The translations under genes and the position numbers were made by a program. DNA of 64,000 nt from positions 1 to 64,000 of the forward strand of contig SYGM01000167.1 of NCBI GenBank assembly GCA_005799545.1. The letters run 5' to 3'. The stretch comes from Planctomycetia bacterium. GTDB taxonomy: Bacteria; Planctomycetota; UBA1135; GCA-002686595. The stretch's first letter is position 1; every line of letters starts with the position of its first letter. Positions 18,371 to 27,040 of the stretch are shown here, in pieces. The notes beneath the pieces are model-generated. The model was given only the letters and a program-made list of their open reading frames with translations. It did not search any database and was not told the DNA's origin.

Positions 18371-20454
18371 GCCTTCCCAAGTGGACGATCTATCCGGCGC
18401 TCGCGATCCTCATCGCGGGCGCGATCGTTGCGATTCCTGTCCCCTCAGGGCCGGTACCGGCTGCGACGACGCCGCACCGTCGCGTGCTCGTGCTGGGCAT
18501 CGACGGGATGGATCCCGACCTGCTGAAGGAAGTGATCGAGCGCTATCCCGACCGCATGCGCAACTTCGCTGCCCTCGTGAAGGAAGGCGGCGGAATCCAG
18601 CGCCTGGGCACCTCGAACCCGCCGCAGAGTCCGGTGGCCTGGTCCAACTTCATCACGGGCATGGATCCCGGCGGCCACGGCATCTTCGATTTCATTCACC
18701 GCGATCCGATGACGCGCGATGTCGCACCGTCGGTGACCAAGTCCGAGGTTGCGCGCAACATCCCCTTCGGCGATTGGCAATTCCCCGTCGGCGGCGACAG
18801 CGAGTCGAATCGCACGGGCCGGGCCTTCTGGGAGCTGCTTCAGGAAGCGGGAGTGCCTGCGGACATCTGGCGCATGCCCGCCAACTTCCCGGTGGTGGAG
18901 AGCGAAGGCTGGTCCTTCTCGGGAATGATGACGCCGGCCGTGGACTCGGCCTATGGCGAGTACCACCTCTACACGACCAACCCGCCGCCGAGCGCCGTGA
19001 TCGGCGAAGGGCGCATCGAGGGCGTGCGACGCTACGGCGACCTGATCGAGCTGGTGCTGCGCGGCCCCGTCAATCCGTTCCGCAAGGACATGGCGCGGGC
19101 GACGACGCCGCTGCGCGTGCACATCGACCCCGCGGCCGATGCCGCGGTGCTGGAAGTCGGCGGTCAGCCGCTGATCCTCAAGCCCGGTCAGTGGAGCGAG
19201 TTTGCCGGCGTCAGCTTCGACCTGCTGCCCGCCGGCGCGATGAAGATCGACGGCACGGTGCGCTTCCTGCTGAAGAGCATCACGCCGGTGTTCGAGTTGT
19301 ACGCATCCCCGATCAACATCGATCCGGAAAGCCCGATGACGCCTGTTTCGGAGCCGAACTCCGCGAGTGCAGACGTTGCACGCGAGATCGGACGCTTCTA
19401 CACGCAGGGCATGCCGGAGGATGTCAACGCGCTGAAGGACAAGGCCCTCAGCGATCGGGAATTCCTGGGCCAGTCCGATCTGGTGCACGATGAAGGCGTG
19501 CGCATGATGGATCTGGCACTGCGGCGCTGGCGCGAGAACGAACGCGGGGGCTTCGCCTTCTTCTACTTCTCCGGGGTCGACCTGTGCGGTCACATGCTGT
19601 GGCGGCATCACGACGAGGATCACCCGCATCATGACGCCGATTTCGCCGCACGCGATCTCTCGGACTGGAGCGGGATCCCGGGCGATGTATGGAAGAACAT
19701 CGTCTTTGATCTGTACCTGCGCATGGATCCCGTGCTGGGCCGGATTCGCGAGGCCATGCCTCCCGATGCGCTGCTGATCGTGATGAGCGATCACGGATTC
19801 GAGTCGTACCGGCGCAAGTTCAACCTCAACACCTGGCTCCTTGAGAACGGCTATCTCGTGCTCAAGCCGGGTCTCACGAAGGAGCTGCCGCGCGAGGATC
19901 CGCAGTACCGGCCGATCACGCTTGTCAACGATGTCGACTGGTCGAAGACCCGCGCGTACGGAGTGGGCTTCAACGCGCTCTATCTCAATCTCAAAGGCCG
20001 CGAGCTGGACAATCCGGCCACGCCCGAAGACGAGAGCGGGATCGTCGATGCGGGTGCGCAGGCCGATGCCCTGATGGCGGAGATTGCCGCGAAGCTCGTG
20101 GCGACCCGCGACGGCGAGCGCCAGCCCGTGCTGCGCGTGGACAGGGCCGTCGACGCATACCACGGCCCGCGCGTGCCCGAAGCGCCGGATCTCCTCGTGG
20201 GCTACAACGCCGGTTACGGCAACTCGGATCCTTCCACGCTCGGTCGCGTGCCGGGTGTCATCGTCGAGGACAATCTCGGTGGCACCTTCAACGGCAACCA
20301 CCTGATGGCGCCGGAAGTGGTCGAGGGCACCCTGCTGACCAATGGCAAGGTGCTGCCCGGCACGCACAAGCTGGAGGATCTCACCGTGGAGATCCTGCGG
20401 CAGTATGGAATCCAGCCCGGAGCGGACATGCGCGGCCGCCCGGTGCTTGAATGA
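18367..20454 (+). CDS. Second type I phosphodiesterase/nucleotide pyrophosphatase-like protein (paralog of 16199 gene)
   Basis: VLVLGIDGMDPDLLKEVIERYP..SPVAWSNFITGMDPGGHGIFDFIHRDP..VMSDHGFESYRRKFNLNTWLLENGYLVLK; ATGA overlap with upstream gene. Confidence 0.88.
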   Translation: MSLPKWTIYPALAILIAGAIVAIPVPSGPVPAATTPHRRVLVLGIDGMDPDLLKEVIERYPDRMRNFAALVKEGGGIQRLGTSNPPQSPVAWSNFITGMDPGGHGIFDFIHRDPMTRDVAPSVTKSEVARNIPFGDWQFPVGGDSESNRTGRAFWELLQEAGVPADIWRMPANFPVVESEGWSFSGMMTPAVDSAYGEYHLYTTNPPPSAVIGEGRIEGVRRYGDLIELVLRGPVNPFRKDMARATTPLRVHIDPAADAAVLEVGGQPLILKPGQWSEFAGVSFDLLPAGAMKIDGTVRFLLKSITPVFELYASPINIDPESPMTPVSEPNSASADVAREIGRFYTQGMPEDVNALKDKALSDREFLGQSDLVHDEGVRMMDLALRRWRENERGGFAFFYFSGVDLCGHMLWRHHDEDHPHHDADFAARDLSDWSGIPGDVWKNIVFDLYLRMDPVLGRIREAMPPDALLIVMSDHGFESYRRKFNLNTWLLENGYLVLKPGLTKELPREDPQYRPITLVNDVDWSKTRAYGVGFNALYLNLKGRELDNPATPEDESGIVDAGAQADALMAEIAAKLVATRDGERQPVLRVDRAVDAYHGPRVPEAPDLLVGYNAGYGNSDPSTLGRVPGVIVEDNLGGTFNGNHLMAPEVVEGTLLTNGKVLPGTHKLEDLTVEILRQYGIQPGADMRGRPVLE

Positions 20455-20471
20455 CGCGCGGAGGCACAGAC

Positions 20472-20669
20472 ATGTTCGGCAGCGGCAACAAGGTCAAGAT
20501 CGACAAGAACCTTCTGGAGCGCATCAAGGTGATCTCCAAGGCGGCGGGCTACGCCTCTCACGAGGAGTTCATCCAGCACGTGCTCGAGAAGGAAATCGCC
20601 AAGTTCGATGACGCGAAGAACGATGCGGACATCACCGAGAAGCTGAAGGGCCTGGGATACATCAGCTAG
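20472..20669 (+). CDS. Small ribbon-helix-helix-like protein B with C-terminal ITEKLKGLGYIS
   Basis: MFGSGNKVKIDKNLLERIKVISKAAGYASHEEFIQHVLEKEIAKF..; gcgGAGG about 8 nt before ATG. Confidence 0.75.
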   Translation: MFGSGNKVKIDKNLLERIKVISKAAGYASHEEFIQHVLEKEIAKFDDAKNDADITEKLKGLGYIS

Positions 20670-20673
20670 CTCC

Positions 20674-21549
20674 ATGGACGCCCTCAACGGCCTCTTCACG
20701 GCGATCTTCGACCTCCTGTGCGCCCCGCGCGCATGGGTTGGCGATGTCGCCGTGCTGGTGCTGATCTCGGGCGTCTTCGGCGTTCTGGCGCTGCTGGCCT
20801 TCAAGTACATCAGCTTTCAGAAGCGCATCGCGCGCGCCAAGAACCTCATCAAGGCGCACCTGATCGAGATCCGCATCTATCAGGACAACCTGCGCATCGT
20901 CTCGCTGGCGATCGTCAAGGTGCTGGGTCGCAATCTGCAGTATCTGCTGCTGAACTTCCTGCCCTTCGTCCCGCTCTCGATCCCGTTCGCCTTCGTGCTG
21001 GCCCAGCTGGTGACCCGCTTCGCGTACGGACCGATCGCCGTCGAGTCGCAGCCGGAACACCGTCTCGCGGGCAGCGGTGTCGTGATCGAGGTGCAGCTGG
21101 CGGACGAGTCGCGCTATGACGCGGTGCGCGATGTGCGCATCGAATACCCCTCCGGCATCGAAGCCGTTTCACCGCTCGTGCGCGTGCCCTTCGAGGGACG
21201 CGCCTATCAGGAAGTCGCCGTGCGCCAGCCCGGGTTGCATGCGATCACCGTGAGCCTCGGCGGCGAATCCCAGCTCAAACTGCTTGATGCGGCACCGGGC
21301 GCCGGCATGCGTCAAGCCTCGCGCGAGCAGGGCTTCTTCCACGCGCTGCTGTGGCCTGCGGAGGCCTCCCTGCCGTCCGACTCGGTCTTTGAGCGCATCG
21401 CGCTGCGTTCGCTGCGCCACGCCGAGACCTACCCGCCCTCCGATCTGGGCTGGCTGCCTTCGGGAGCCGGCGGCATCGTGCTGGTCTTCCTGGTGGCTTC
21501 AATGCTGTTCGGCGCGCTCGCGATCAAGCCGCTCAAGGTCCAGATCTGA
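20674..21549 (+). CDS. Uncharacterised membrane protein, about 3 TM segments plus soluble domain
   Basis: VGDVAVLVLISGVFGVLALLAFKYISFQKRIARAKNLIKAHLIEIRIYQDNLRIV..NFLPFVPLSIPFAFVLAQLVTRFAYGP..; C-terminal TM. Confidence 0.75.
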   Translation: MDALNGLFTAIFDLLCAPRAWVGDVAVLVLISGVFGVLALLAFKYISFQKRIARAKNLIKAHLIEIRIYQDNLRIVSLAIVKVLGRNLQYLLLNFLPFVPLSIPFAFVLAQLVTRFAYGPIAVESQPEHRLAGSGVVIEVQLADESRYDAVRDVRIEYPSGIEAVSPLVRVPFEGRAYQEVAVRQPGLHAITVSLGGESQLKLLDAAPGAGMRQASREQGFFHALLWPAEASLPSDSVFERIALRSLRHAETYPPSDLGWLPSGAGGIVLVFLVASMLFGALAIKPLKVQI

Positions 21550-22109
21550 TGTTCTCGCCCCGGGTGGAGCTTGGCTTGCGCTGCTGCGCGGAGGCACACG
21601 CCGGTCAAGTTCGCAAGGGTCCCTCCGGCGGGCCATATGCGCTGCACCCCATCCACATGGCGCTGATGCTGGCCCGGCTCGGCGAGAGCGAAACGGTGCT
21701 GATCGCTGCGCTGCTGCACGATGTCGTGGAGGACTGTCCTGGGTGGGATCTTGCCCGCGTGGAACAGCTCTTCGATGCGGAGATTGCCGCGGTCGTGGGG
21801 GAGTTGACCGAAGAAAAGGGTCGCAGCTGGCAGGAACGCAAGGCCCGGCAGGTGGAGCAGATTCCCGCGCTCTCGGAAACGGCATTGCGCGTGAAGGCGG
21901 CGGACAAGCTGCACAATCTGTGCTCGCTGGCCGCCGATCTCGAGAGCCATTCGCCTGAGTCCGTCTGGACGCGCTTCAACGGCGGACGCGATCGCACCCT
22001 GGAGATGTCGCGCCGGCTCGTGGATGCGATCTGCGCGCGTCTCGAAGGTCCGCTCGCGACCGCTCTGCAGGAAAGCATGGACCGCCTCGAACGGCTGGAG
22101 TCGCGCTGA
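21549..22109 (+). CDS. HD-domain hydrolase, SpoT/MESH1-like
   Basis: HAGQVRKG..YALHPIHMALMLARLG..IAALLHDVVEDC..LRVKAADKLHNLCSLAADLE; overlaps previous stop (TGATG). Confidence 0.85.
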   Translation: MFSPRVELGLRCCAEAHAGQVRKGPSGGPYALHPIHMALMLARLGESETVLIAALLHDVVEDCPGWDLARVEQLFDAEIAAVVGELTEEKGRSWQERKARQVEQIPALSETALRVKAADKLHNLCSLAADLESHSPESVWTRFNGGRDRTLEMSRRLVDAICARLEGPLATALQESMDRLERLESR

Positions 22110-22115
22110 AAAGCA

Positions 22116-22145
22116 GCGAGCCCCGCGCATGGGCGCAGGGCTCGC
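22116..22145. terminator. Hairpin between convergent genes
   Basis: GCGAGCCC...GGGCTCGC 8-bp perfect stem just after CDS end 22109. Confidence 0.65.
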
Positions 22146-22166
22146 CGTTGTCCGATGGGACTCGCG

Positions 22167-22289
22167 TCACTTCTTGGCGGTCTTGGTCTTGGCGCCCGCC
22201 GCGCGACGGCGCTTGGCGGCTTCCTTCTTCTTCTTCTGACCGGTGCGACGGCGCATCTTCTTGGACTTGCGATTGTCACCGCGTGCCAT
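22167..22289 (-). CDS. 40-aa highly basic protein MARGDNRKSKKMRRRTGQKKKKEAAKRRRAAGAKTKTAKK
   Basis: ATG to TGA on minus strand, below track cut-off; AAAGGA SD-like sequence 6 nt upstream. Confidence 0.75.
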   Translation of the reverse strand: MARGDNRKSKKMRRRTGQKKKKEAAKRRRAAGAKTKTAKK

Positions 22290-22379
22290 GTGAGTTCCTT
22301 TGCGTGTGTTCGTTGAGGGGCGTGATCGATCCGAAGGCGGATCCGACCCGCATGGTGTAACCCGCCGCGCGGCTGCGCG

Positions 22380-23177
22380 TCAACGCTGCGCTCGGGCTCC
22401 CGAGTCGAGCAGGGCCTGCATCAGCGCGGCCTGATTGCCCGGACGGACGACGATGAACTCGTCGTTGCGCGGATCCTGCCGGTTGTAGCGCTGCTCGCTG
22501 CCATCAAAGCGCGTCACCCGCCAGCCCAGCGCCCGCGCCACCACCTCGGGTGCGGCCGTATCCCATTCCTTGAGGCCTTTGCGATGCGCGTAGAGATCGG
22601 CCTCGCCCAACAGGAGCAGCGCAACCTTGTTGCCCACCGATCCGGACGGCACGAGTTCGGCGTCGAGCAGCTGGGCCGTTGCCGGCATCCACGAAGGGGT
22701 GTGCGAGCGGCTGACGGCGATGCGCAGGCGCCCGTTGCGGGGCGCATCGCCGCGCGTCAGCGCCCCGGATCCGATCAGCCCCGCTTCCGGCTGAGGTCCG
22801 AGCCGGCCCCACAGCACGCGCTGCTGCGCCGGCAGTGCCACCACGCCGAGAGCCAGCTCCCCGTCGACACACAGCGCGATATGGACGGCCCAGTCATCGC
22901 GCTGTTGGCTGTACTCGCGCGTGCCGTCGAGAGGATCGACGATCCAGACGCGGCGGCTTGCGAGGCGCCGAGGAGTGTCCGCGGTCTCCTCGGAGAGAAT
23001 GGCATCGCCCGGAAAACGACCCTGCAGCATGCCCTGCAGATAACCGTCGGCTGCCTGGTCGGCGACATCGGCCAGCATGGCCTCTTCCTTCCAGCGATCC
23101 GCGGCGCGCAGACCCAGCACGCGTTCTCCCGCGCGCTGCGCGGCCTCGATGGCGAAGGCAAGTTCGGCTTCCAGCAT
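22380..23177 (-). CDS. cysQ: Inositol-phosphatase superfamily, CysQ-like 3'(2'),5'-bisphosphate nucleotidase
   Basis: ILSEETAD..VWIVDPLDGTREY..DDWAVHIALCVDGE..EWDTAAPEVVARALG; start 23177 chosen because TAGACT is 8 nt upstream (track start 23213). Confidence 0.75.
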   Translation of the reverse strand: MLEAELAFAIEAAQRAGERVLGLRAADRWKEEAMLADVADQAADGYLQGMLQGRFPGDAILSEETADTPRRLASRRVWIVDPLDGTREYSQQRDDWAVHIALCVDGELALGVVALPAQQRVLWGRLGPQPEAGLIGSGALTRGDAPRNGRLRIAVSRSHTPSWMPATAQLLDAELVPSGSVGNKVALLLLGEADLYAHRKGLKEWDTAAPEVVARALGWRVTRFDGSEQRYNRQDPRNDEFIVVRPGNQAALMQALLDSGARAQR

Positions 23178-23262
23178 GGGGGGAGAGTCTAGGGTCTGCG
23201 CATCTGGATCCAATGGTGGACGAAGCTAGACTGTTCGCCCAACCCAAGCAAAGGAGACCCCC

Positions 23263-23715
23263 ATGGCCATCAAGGTGGGAGCCAACGCTCCCGATTTCAC
23301 GCTCAAGACCCAAGACGAGAAGGACTGGAAGCTCTCGGATCACAAGGGCAAGAACATTGTCCTGCTGTGGTATCCGCTGGACTGGTCGCCGACCTGCGAG
23401 AAGGAGAACTGCAAGATCTCCAACGAGCCCGTCCTCGCCGGCGCCGACACCGTGGTCGTCGGGATCAGCCGCGACTCGACCTGGTCGCACAAGGCGTGGA
23501 AGAACCACTACAAGATCAAGCATGACCTCCTCGCGGATGTGATGCTCGATGTCACCAGGCAGTATGACCTGCAGCATCCCAAGGCCCCGTTCATCAGCCA
23601 TCGCGCCACGGTGATCGTGGACAAGAGCGGCAAAGTGGCCTTCGTGGAAGTTCAGGAGAACACCGGTGCCGAGCGCAACTGGGCTCCGATCCAGGCTGCT
23701 CTCAAGGCTCTCTGA
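23263..23715 (+). CDS. Peroxiredoxin (AhpC/TSA family)
   Basis: VGANAPDFTLKTQDEKDWKLSDHKGKNIVLLWYPLDWSPTCEKENC..; AAAGGAG SD. Confidence 0.88.
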   Translation: MAIKVGANAPDFTLKTQDEKDWKLSDHKGKNIVLLWYPLDWSPTCEKENCKISNEPVLAGADTVVVGISRDSTWSHKAWKNHYKIKHDLLADVMLDVTRQYDLQHPKAPFISHRATVIVDKSGKVAFVEVQENTGAERNWAPIQAALKAL

Positions 23716-23809
23716 CAGGCGCCACCGTCCGATTTTCAACCGAAGCCTGCCCTCCATGGGCAGGCTTCGGCCGTTTTCGGCCCGTGCAGGTACACTCGAT
23801 GATCTCCCC

Positions 23810-26800
23810 ATGAAGCTCTCTCTCCTTGCCCTGGCGTTGCTGACCCCGCTGGCTGCTTCCCAGTCGACTTTCGTCAACTTCGAGAGCCCGCATGTGCACC
23901 CGCTGGAGCTGACCCCGGACAACCAGCGTCTGCTCGCGGTGAACACCCCCGACAATCGCCTGGAGGTATTCGATGTCACCGCCGCGCTGCCGCAGCTGGT
24001 GCTGGAGATCCCGGTCGGTCTTGATCCCGTCAGCGTTCGTGCGCGCTCTTCTTCCGAAGCGTGGGTCGTGAACGTGATCTCCGACTCGATCAGCATCATC
24101 GATCTCGCGACCGGTCATGTGAAGGCGACGCTGAAGACGCTCGATGAGCCAGCGGATGTGATCTTCGCCGGAACGCCGGAGCGCGCCTATGTGTCGTGTG
24201 CAGGAGCGGGGAAGCTGCAGGTCTTCGATCCCGCCAACCTCGCGGCCGCCCCGGCGGAAATCGCCATTGCCGGCGAGCAGCCGCGCGCGCTTGCGCGCAG
24301 CGCCGATGGCTCGCGCGTCTACGTGGCGATCTTCGAGTCGGGCAACGGCACCACGGTGCTCGGCGGCGGGTCCACCACCAACAACGCGACGCCTCCGAAC
24401 GTCGTCAGCAATCCGGCCGGCCCCTACGGCGGCCAGAATCCTCCTCCGAACAGCGGCAACAGCTTCAACCCGCCGATCGCCGCAGGACTGCCCACGCCGC
24501 CCCGCGTCAGCCTGATCGTCCGCAGAAACTCCGCCAACCAGTGGAAGGATGACAACAACCGCGACTGGACGAGCTTTGTCAGCGGCGCCAACGCCAGCGC
24601 CTCGGGGCGACCCGCGGGTTGGACGATGACCGACAATGACATCGGAGTGATCCAGACCGCCACGAACGCGGTGAGCTACTCGCGCAGACTGATGAACATC
24701 TGCATGGGACTCGCCGTGAATCCTGCCAACGGACAAGTGACCTTGGTGGGAACCGAAGCGGCCAACGAAATCCGCTTCGAACCCAATCTCAAGGGCAAGT
24801 TCGTGCGGGTGAATCTGGCGCGCGTGGATGCCACGGGCGCGACCACTCAGGGCATCAGCGATCTCAATCCGCACCTGACCTACGCCGCTGCCACCGTTCC
24901 GCAGGCCGATCGCACCAAGTCGATCGGCGATCCCCGCGGCATCGTCTGGAACAGCAGCGGCACGCGCGCCTACGTCAGCGGCATGGGCTCGAACAACGTG
25001 ATCGTGATCGATGCGCTGGGTGCACGCGCCGGCCTCGCGCAGACCATCGAAGTGGGCGAGGGGCCCACGGGCGTCGCGCTGCATGAGTCCGCGAGCCGGC
25101 TCTATGCGCTCAACAAGTTCGAAGGTTCCATTTCGGTCATCAGCACCGGCACGGAGCTGGAGATCGCGCGCGTTCCGTTCTTTGATCCGTCGCCTGCCGC
25201 GATCAAGCTGGGCCGCCGCCATCTCTACGGCACGCACGAGACGAGCGGTCTCGGACAGGCTTCCTGCGCCGCCTGCCACATCGATTCGCGCATGGATCGC
25301 CTGGCATGGGACCTCGGCGATCCTCAAGGAGCGATGAAAGCCACGACGGGCCAGAATGTTCAAGGCGGTGCCGGGCAGCCTTGGCACCCGATGAAGGGGC
25401 CGATGACGACGCAGACGCTGCAGGACATCGTCGGCAAGGAGCCGCTGCACTGGCGCGGAGATCGCGCCGGGCTGGAGGAGTTCAACCCTGCGTTCGTGGC
25501 GCTCAACGGCGATGACGTCCAGTTGACGGCCGCGCAGATGCAGGAGTTCGAGAACTTTCTGGCGACGATTCACTATCCGCCGAACCCTTTCCGCAACCTC
25601 GACAACACGCTGCCGACCAATCTGGCGCTGCCGGGCCATTTCACGACGGGACGCTTTGGGCCGGCCGGCCAGCCGCTGCCCAACGGCAACGCGGTCGCGG
25701 GTCTCAATGCGTACCGCACGGCAGGGCTGGACGGCGGCATCAATTGCGTCACCTGTCATACCCTGCCGACCGGCGTGGGCACGGACTATCGACTCGTGGG
25801 AGCGCAGTTGCAGCCTTTCCCGATCGGTCCGAACGGCGAGAATCACACCGCACTGGTCACGGTCGACGGCTTCACGAACGTGACGATGAAGATTTCCCAG
25901 CTGCGGAACATGCACAAGAAGGGCGGCTTCAACTTCACGCAGACCTCGAACACGCAGGGGTTCGGCTTTGCCCATGACGGCAGCGTGGACTCCCTCGAGC
26001 GTTTCGTGAACGAGCCTGTCTTCAACCTGACCGGTGATCAGATGACCGCGGACATGGTGGCTTTCATGAAGGCCTTCAGCGGATCCGAACTGCCGGTGGG
26101 ATCCCCGACGAACATCACGGAACCGCCCGGACCTCCCAGCAAGGATTCCCATGCCGCAGTCGGCGCCCAAATAACGATCAACGCACCCGCGCCGACGCCG
26201 GCGCTGCTGACGACGATGCTCTCGCTCGCGTCCGCCAACAAGGTCGGACTGGTGGCGAAGAGCCGCCAGGGCGGGATCGCGCGCGGTTACACGTTCATCG
26301 GAGGGAACAACTTCCAGTCCGACCGGGTTTCGCAGGTGCTGAGCGCCAGCGCGCTGCAGGCGCTGGCGACCGTCGGCAGCGAGATCACCTACACGATCGT
26401 CCCCAAGGGCAGTGAAACGCGCATCGGCATCGATCGCGATCTGGATGGGTGCTTCGATCGGGACGAGCTGGATTTGCTGTCCAATCCAGCCGACCCGGCC
26501 AGCAACTCCTGCGGCATGCTGATCGCCTACTGCTTCGGCGACGGATCCACGGCCGCGGCCTGCCCGTGTGCCAACAATGGCTCAGCGGGTCGCGGCTGTG
26601 CCAACTCGCAGCCCGGATCCACCGGAGCTCAGCTGACTTCCAGCGGCGCACCGACGCCGAACGACACGCTGGTTCTGCAGTCCGCGGGCATGCTGCCCAC
26701 GGCGACGGCCGTCTTCCTGCAAGGCAACTCCAACGTCAGCGCGGGCGTGGTCTTCGGTGACGGCGTGCGCTGCGTCGGCGGCAGCCTCAAGCGTCTCGCG

Positions 26801-27013
26801 GTGAAGAGCAGCGTCGGAGGTGCCGCCATCTATCCCGATGCCGCCCTGAGCGAGCTTTCCATCCGCAACCGCTCCGCAGCGCTGGGTGATCCGATTCCGG
26901 CGGGGGGCGTGCGTTACTACCAGACCTACTACCGCGATCCGAGCGTAACGTTCTGCGCCAATCCGCCGGGCAGCACCTACAACATCACCAACGGTCTGAT
27001 CGTCCAGTGGTGA
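23810..27013 (+). CDS. Secreted YVTN/beta-propeller and di-heme c-type protein with C-terminal surface domain
   Basis: MKLSLLALALLTPLAAS signal; propeller repeats (SNNVIVIDAL..); CAACH and CVTCH; YCFGDGSTAAACPCANNGSAGRGCANS. Confidence 0.8.
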   Translation: MKLSLLALALLTPLAASQSTFVNFESPHVHPLELTPDNQRLLAVNTPDNRLEVFDVTAALPQLVLEIPVGLDPVSVRARSSSEAWVVNVISDSISIIDLATGHVKATLKTLDEPADVIFAGTPERAYVSCAGAGKLQVFDPANLAAAPAEIAIAGEQPRALARSADGSRVYVAIFESGNGTTVLGGGSTTNNATPPNVVSNPAGPYGGQNPPPNSGNSFNPPIAAGLPTPPRVSLIVRRNSANQWKDDNNRDWTSFVSGANASASGRPAGWTMTDNDIGVIQTATNAVSYSRRLMNICMGLAVNPANGQVTLVGTEAANEIRFEPNLKGKFVRVNLARVDATGATTQGISDLNPHLTYAAATVPQADRTKSIGDPRGIVWNSSGTRAYVSGMGSNNVIVIDALGARAGLAQTIEVGEGPTGVALHESASRLYALNKFEGSISVISTGTELEIARVPFFDPSPAAIKLGRRHLYGTHETSGLGQASCAACHIDSRMDRLAWDLGDPQGAMKATTGQNVQGGAGQPWHPMKGPMTTQTLQDIVGKEPLHWRGDRAGLEEFNPAFVALNGDDVQLTAAQMQEFENFLATIHYPPNPFRNLDNTLPTNLALPGHFTTGRFGPAGQPLPNGNAVAGLNAYRTAGLDGGINCVTCHTLPTGVGTDYRLVGAQLQPFPIGPNGENHTALVTVDGFTNVTMKISQLRNMHKKGGFNFTQTSNTQGFGFAHDGSVDSLERFVNEPVFNLTGDQMTADMVAFMKAFSGSELPVGSPTNITEPPGPPSKDSHAAVGAQITINAPAPTPALLTTMLSLASANKVGLVAKSRQGGIARGYTFIGGNNFQSDRVSQVLSASALQALATVGSEITYTIVPKGSETRIGIDRDLDGCFDRDELDLLSNPADPASNSCGMLIAYCFGDGSTAAACPCANNGSAGRGCANSQPGSTGAQLTSSGAPTPNDTLVLQSAGMLPTATAVFLQGNSNVSAGVVFGDGVRCVGGSLKRLAVKSSVGGAAIYPDAALSELSIRNRSAALGDPIPAGGVRYYQTYYRDPSVTFCANPPGSTYNITNGLIVQW

Positions 27014-27040
27014 TCCGGAGTCGTTGAATCGAAGCGAGGC

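Noticed and set aside
14431-20669. Toxin-antitoxin interpretation of the RHH-like proteins
   Set aside because: No adjacent small toxin-like ORF; neighbours are large enzymes.
23702-26170. 822-aa minus-strand ORF
   Set aside because: Antisense to the 23810-27013 heme/propeller gene; no recognisable motif, composition artefact of high GC.
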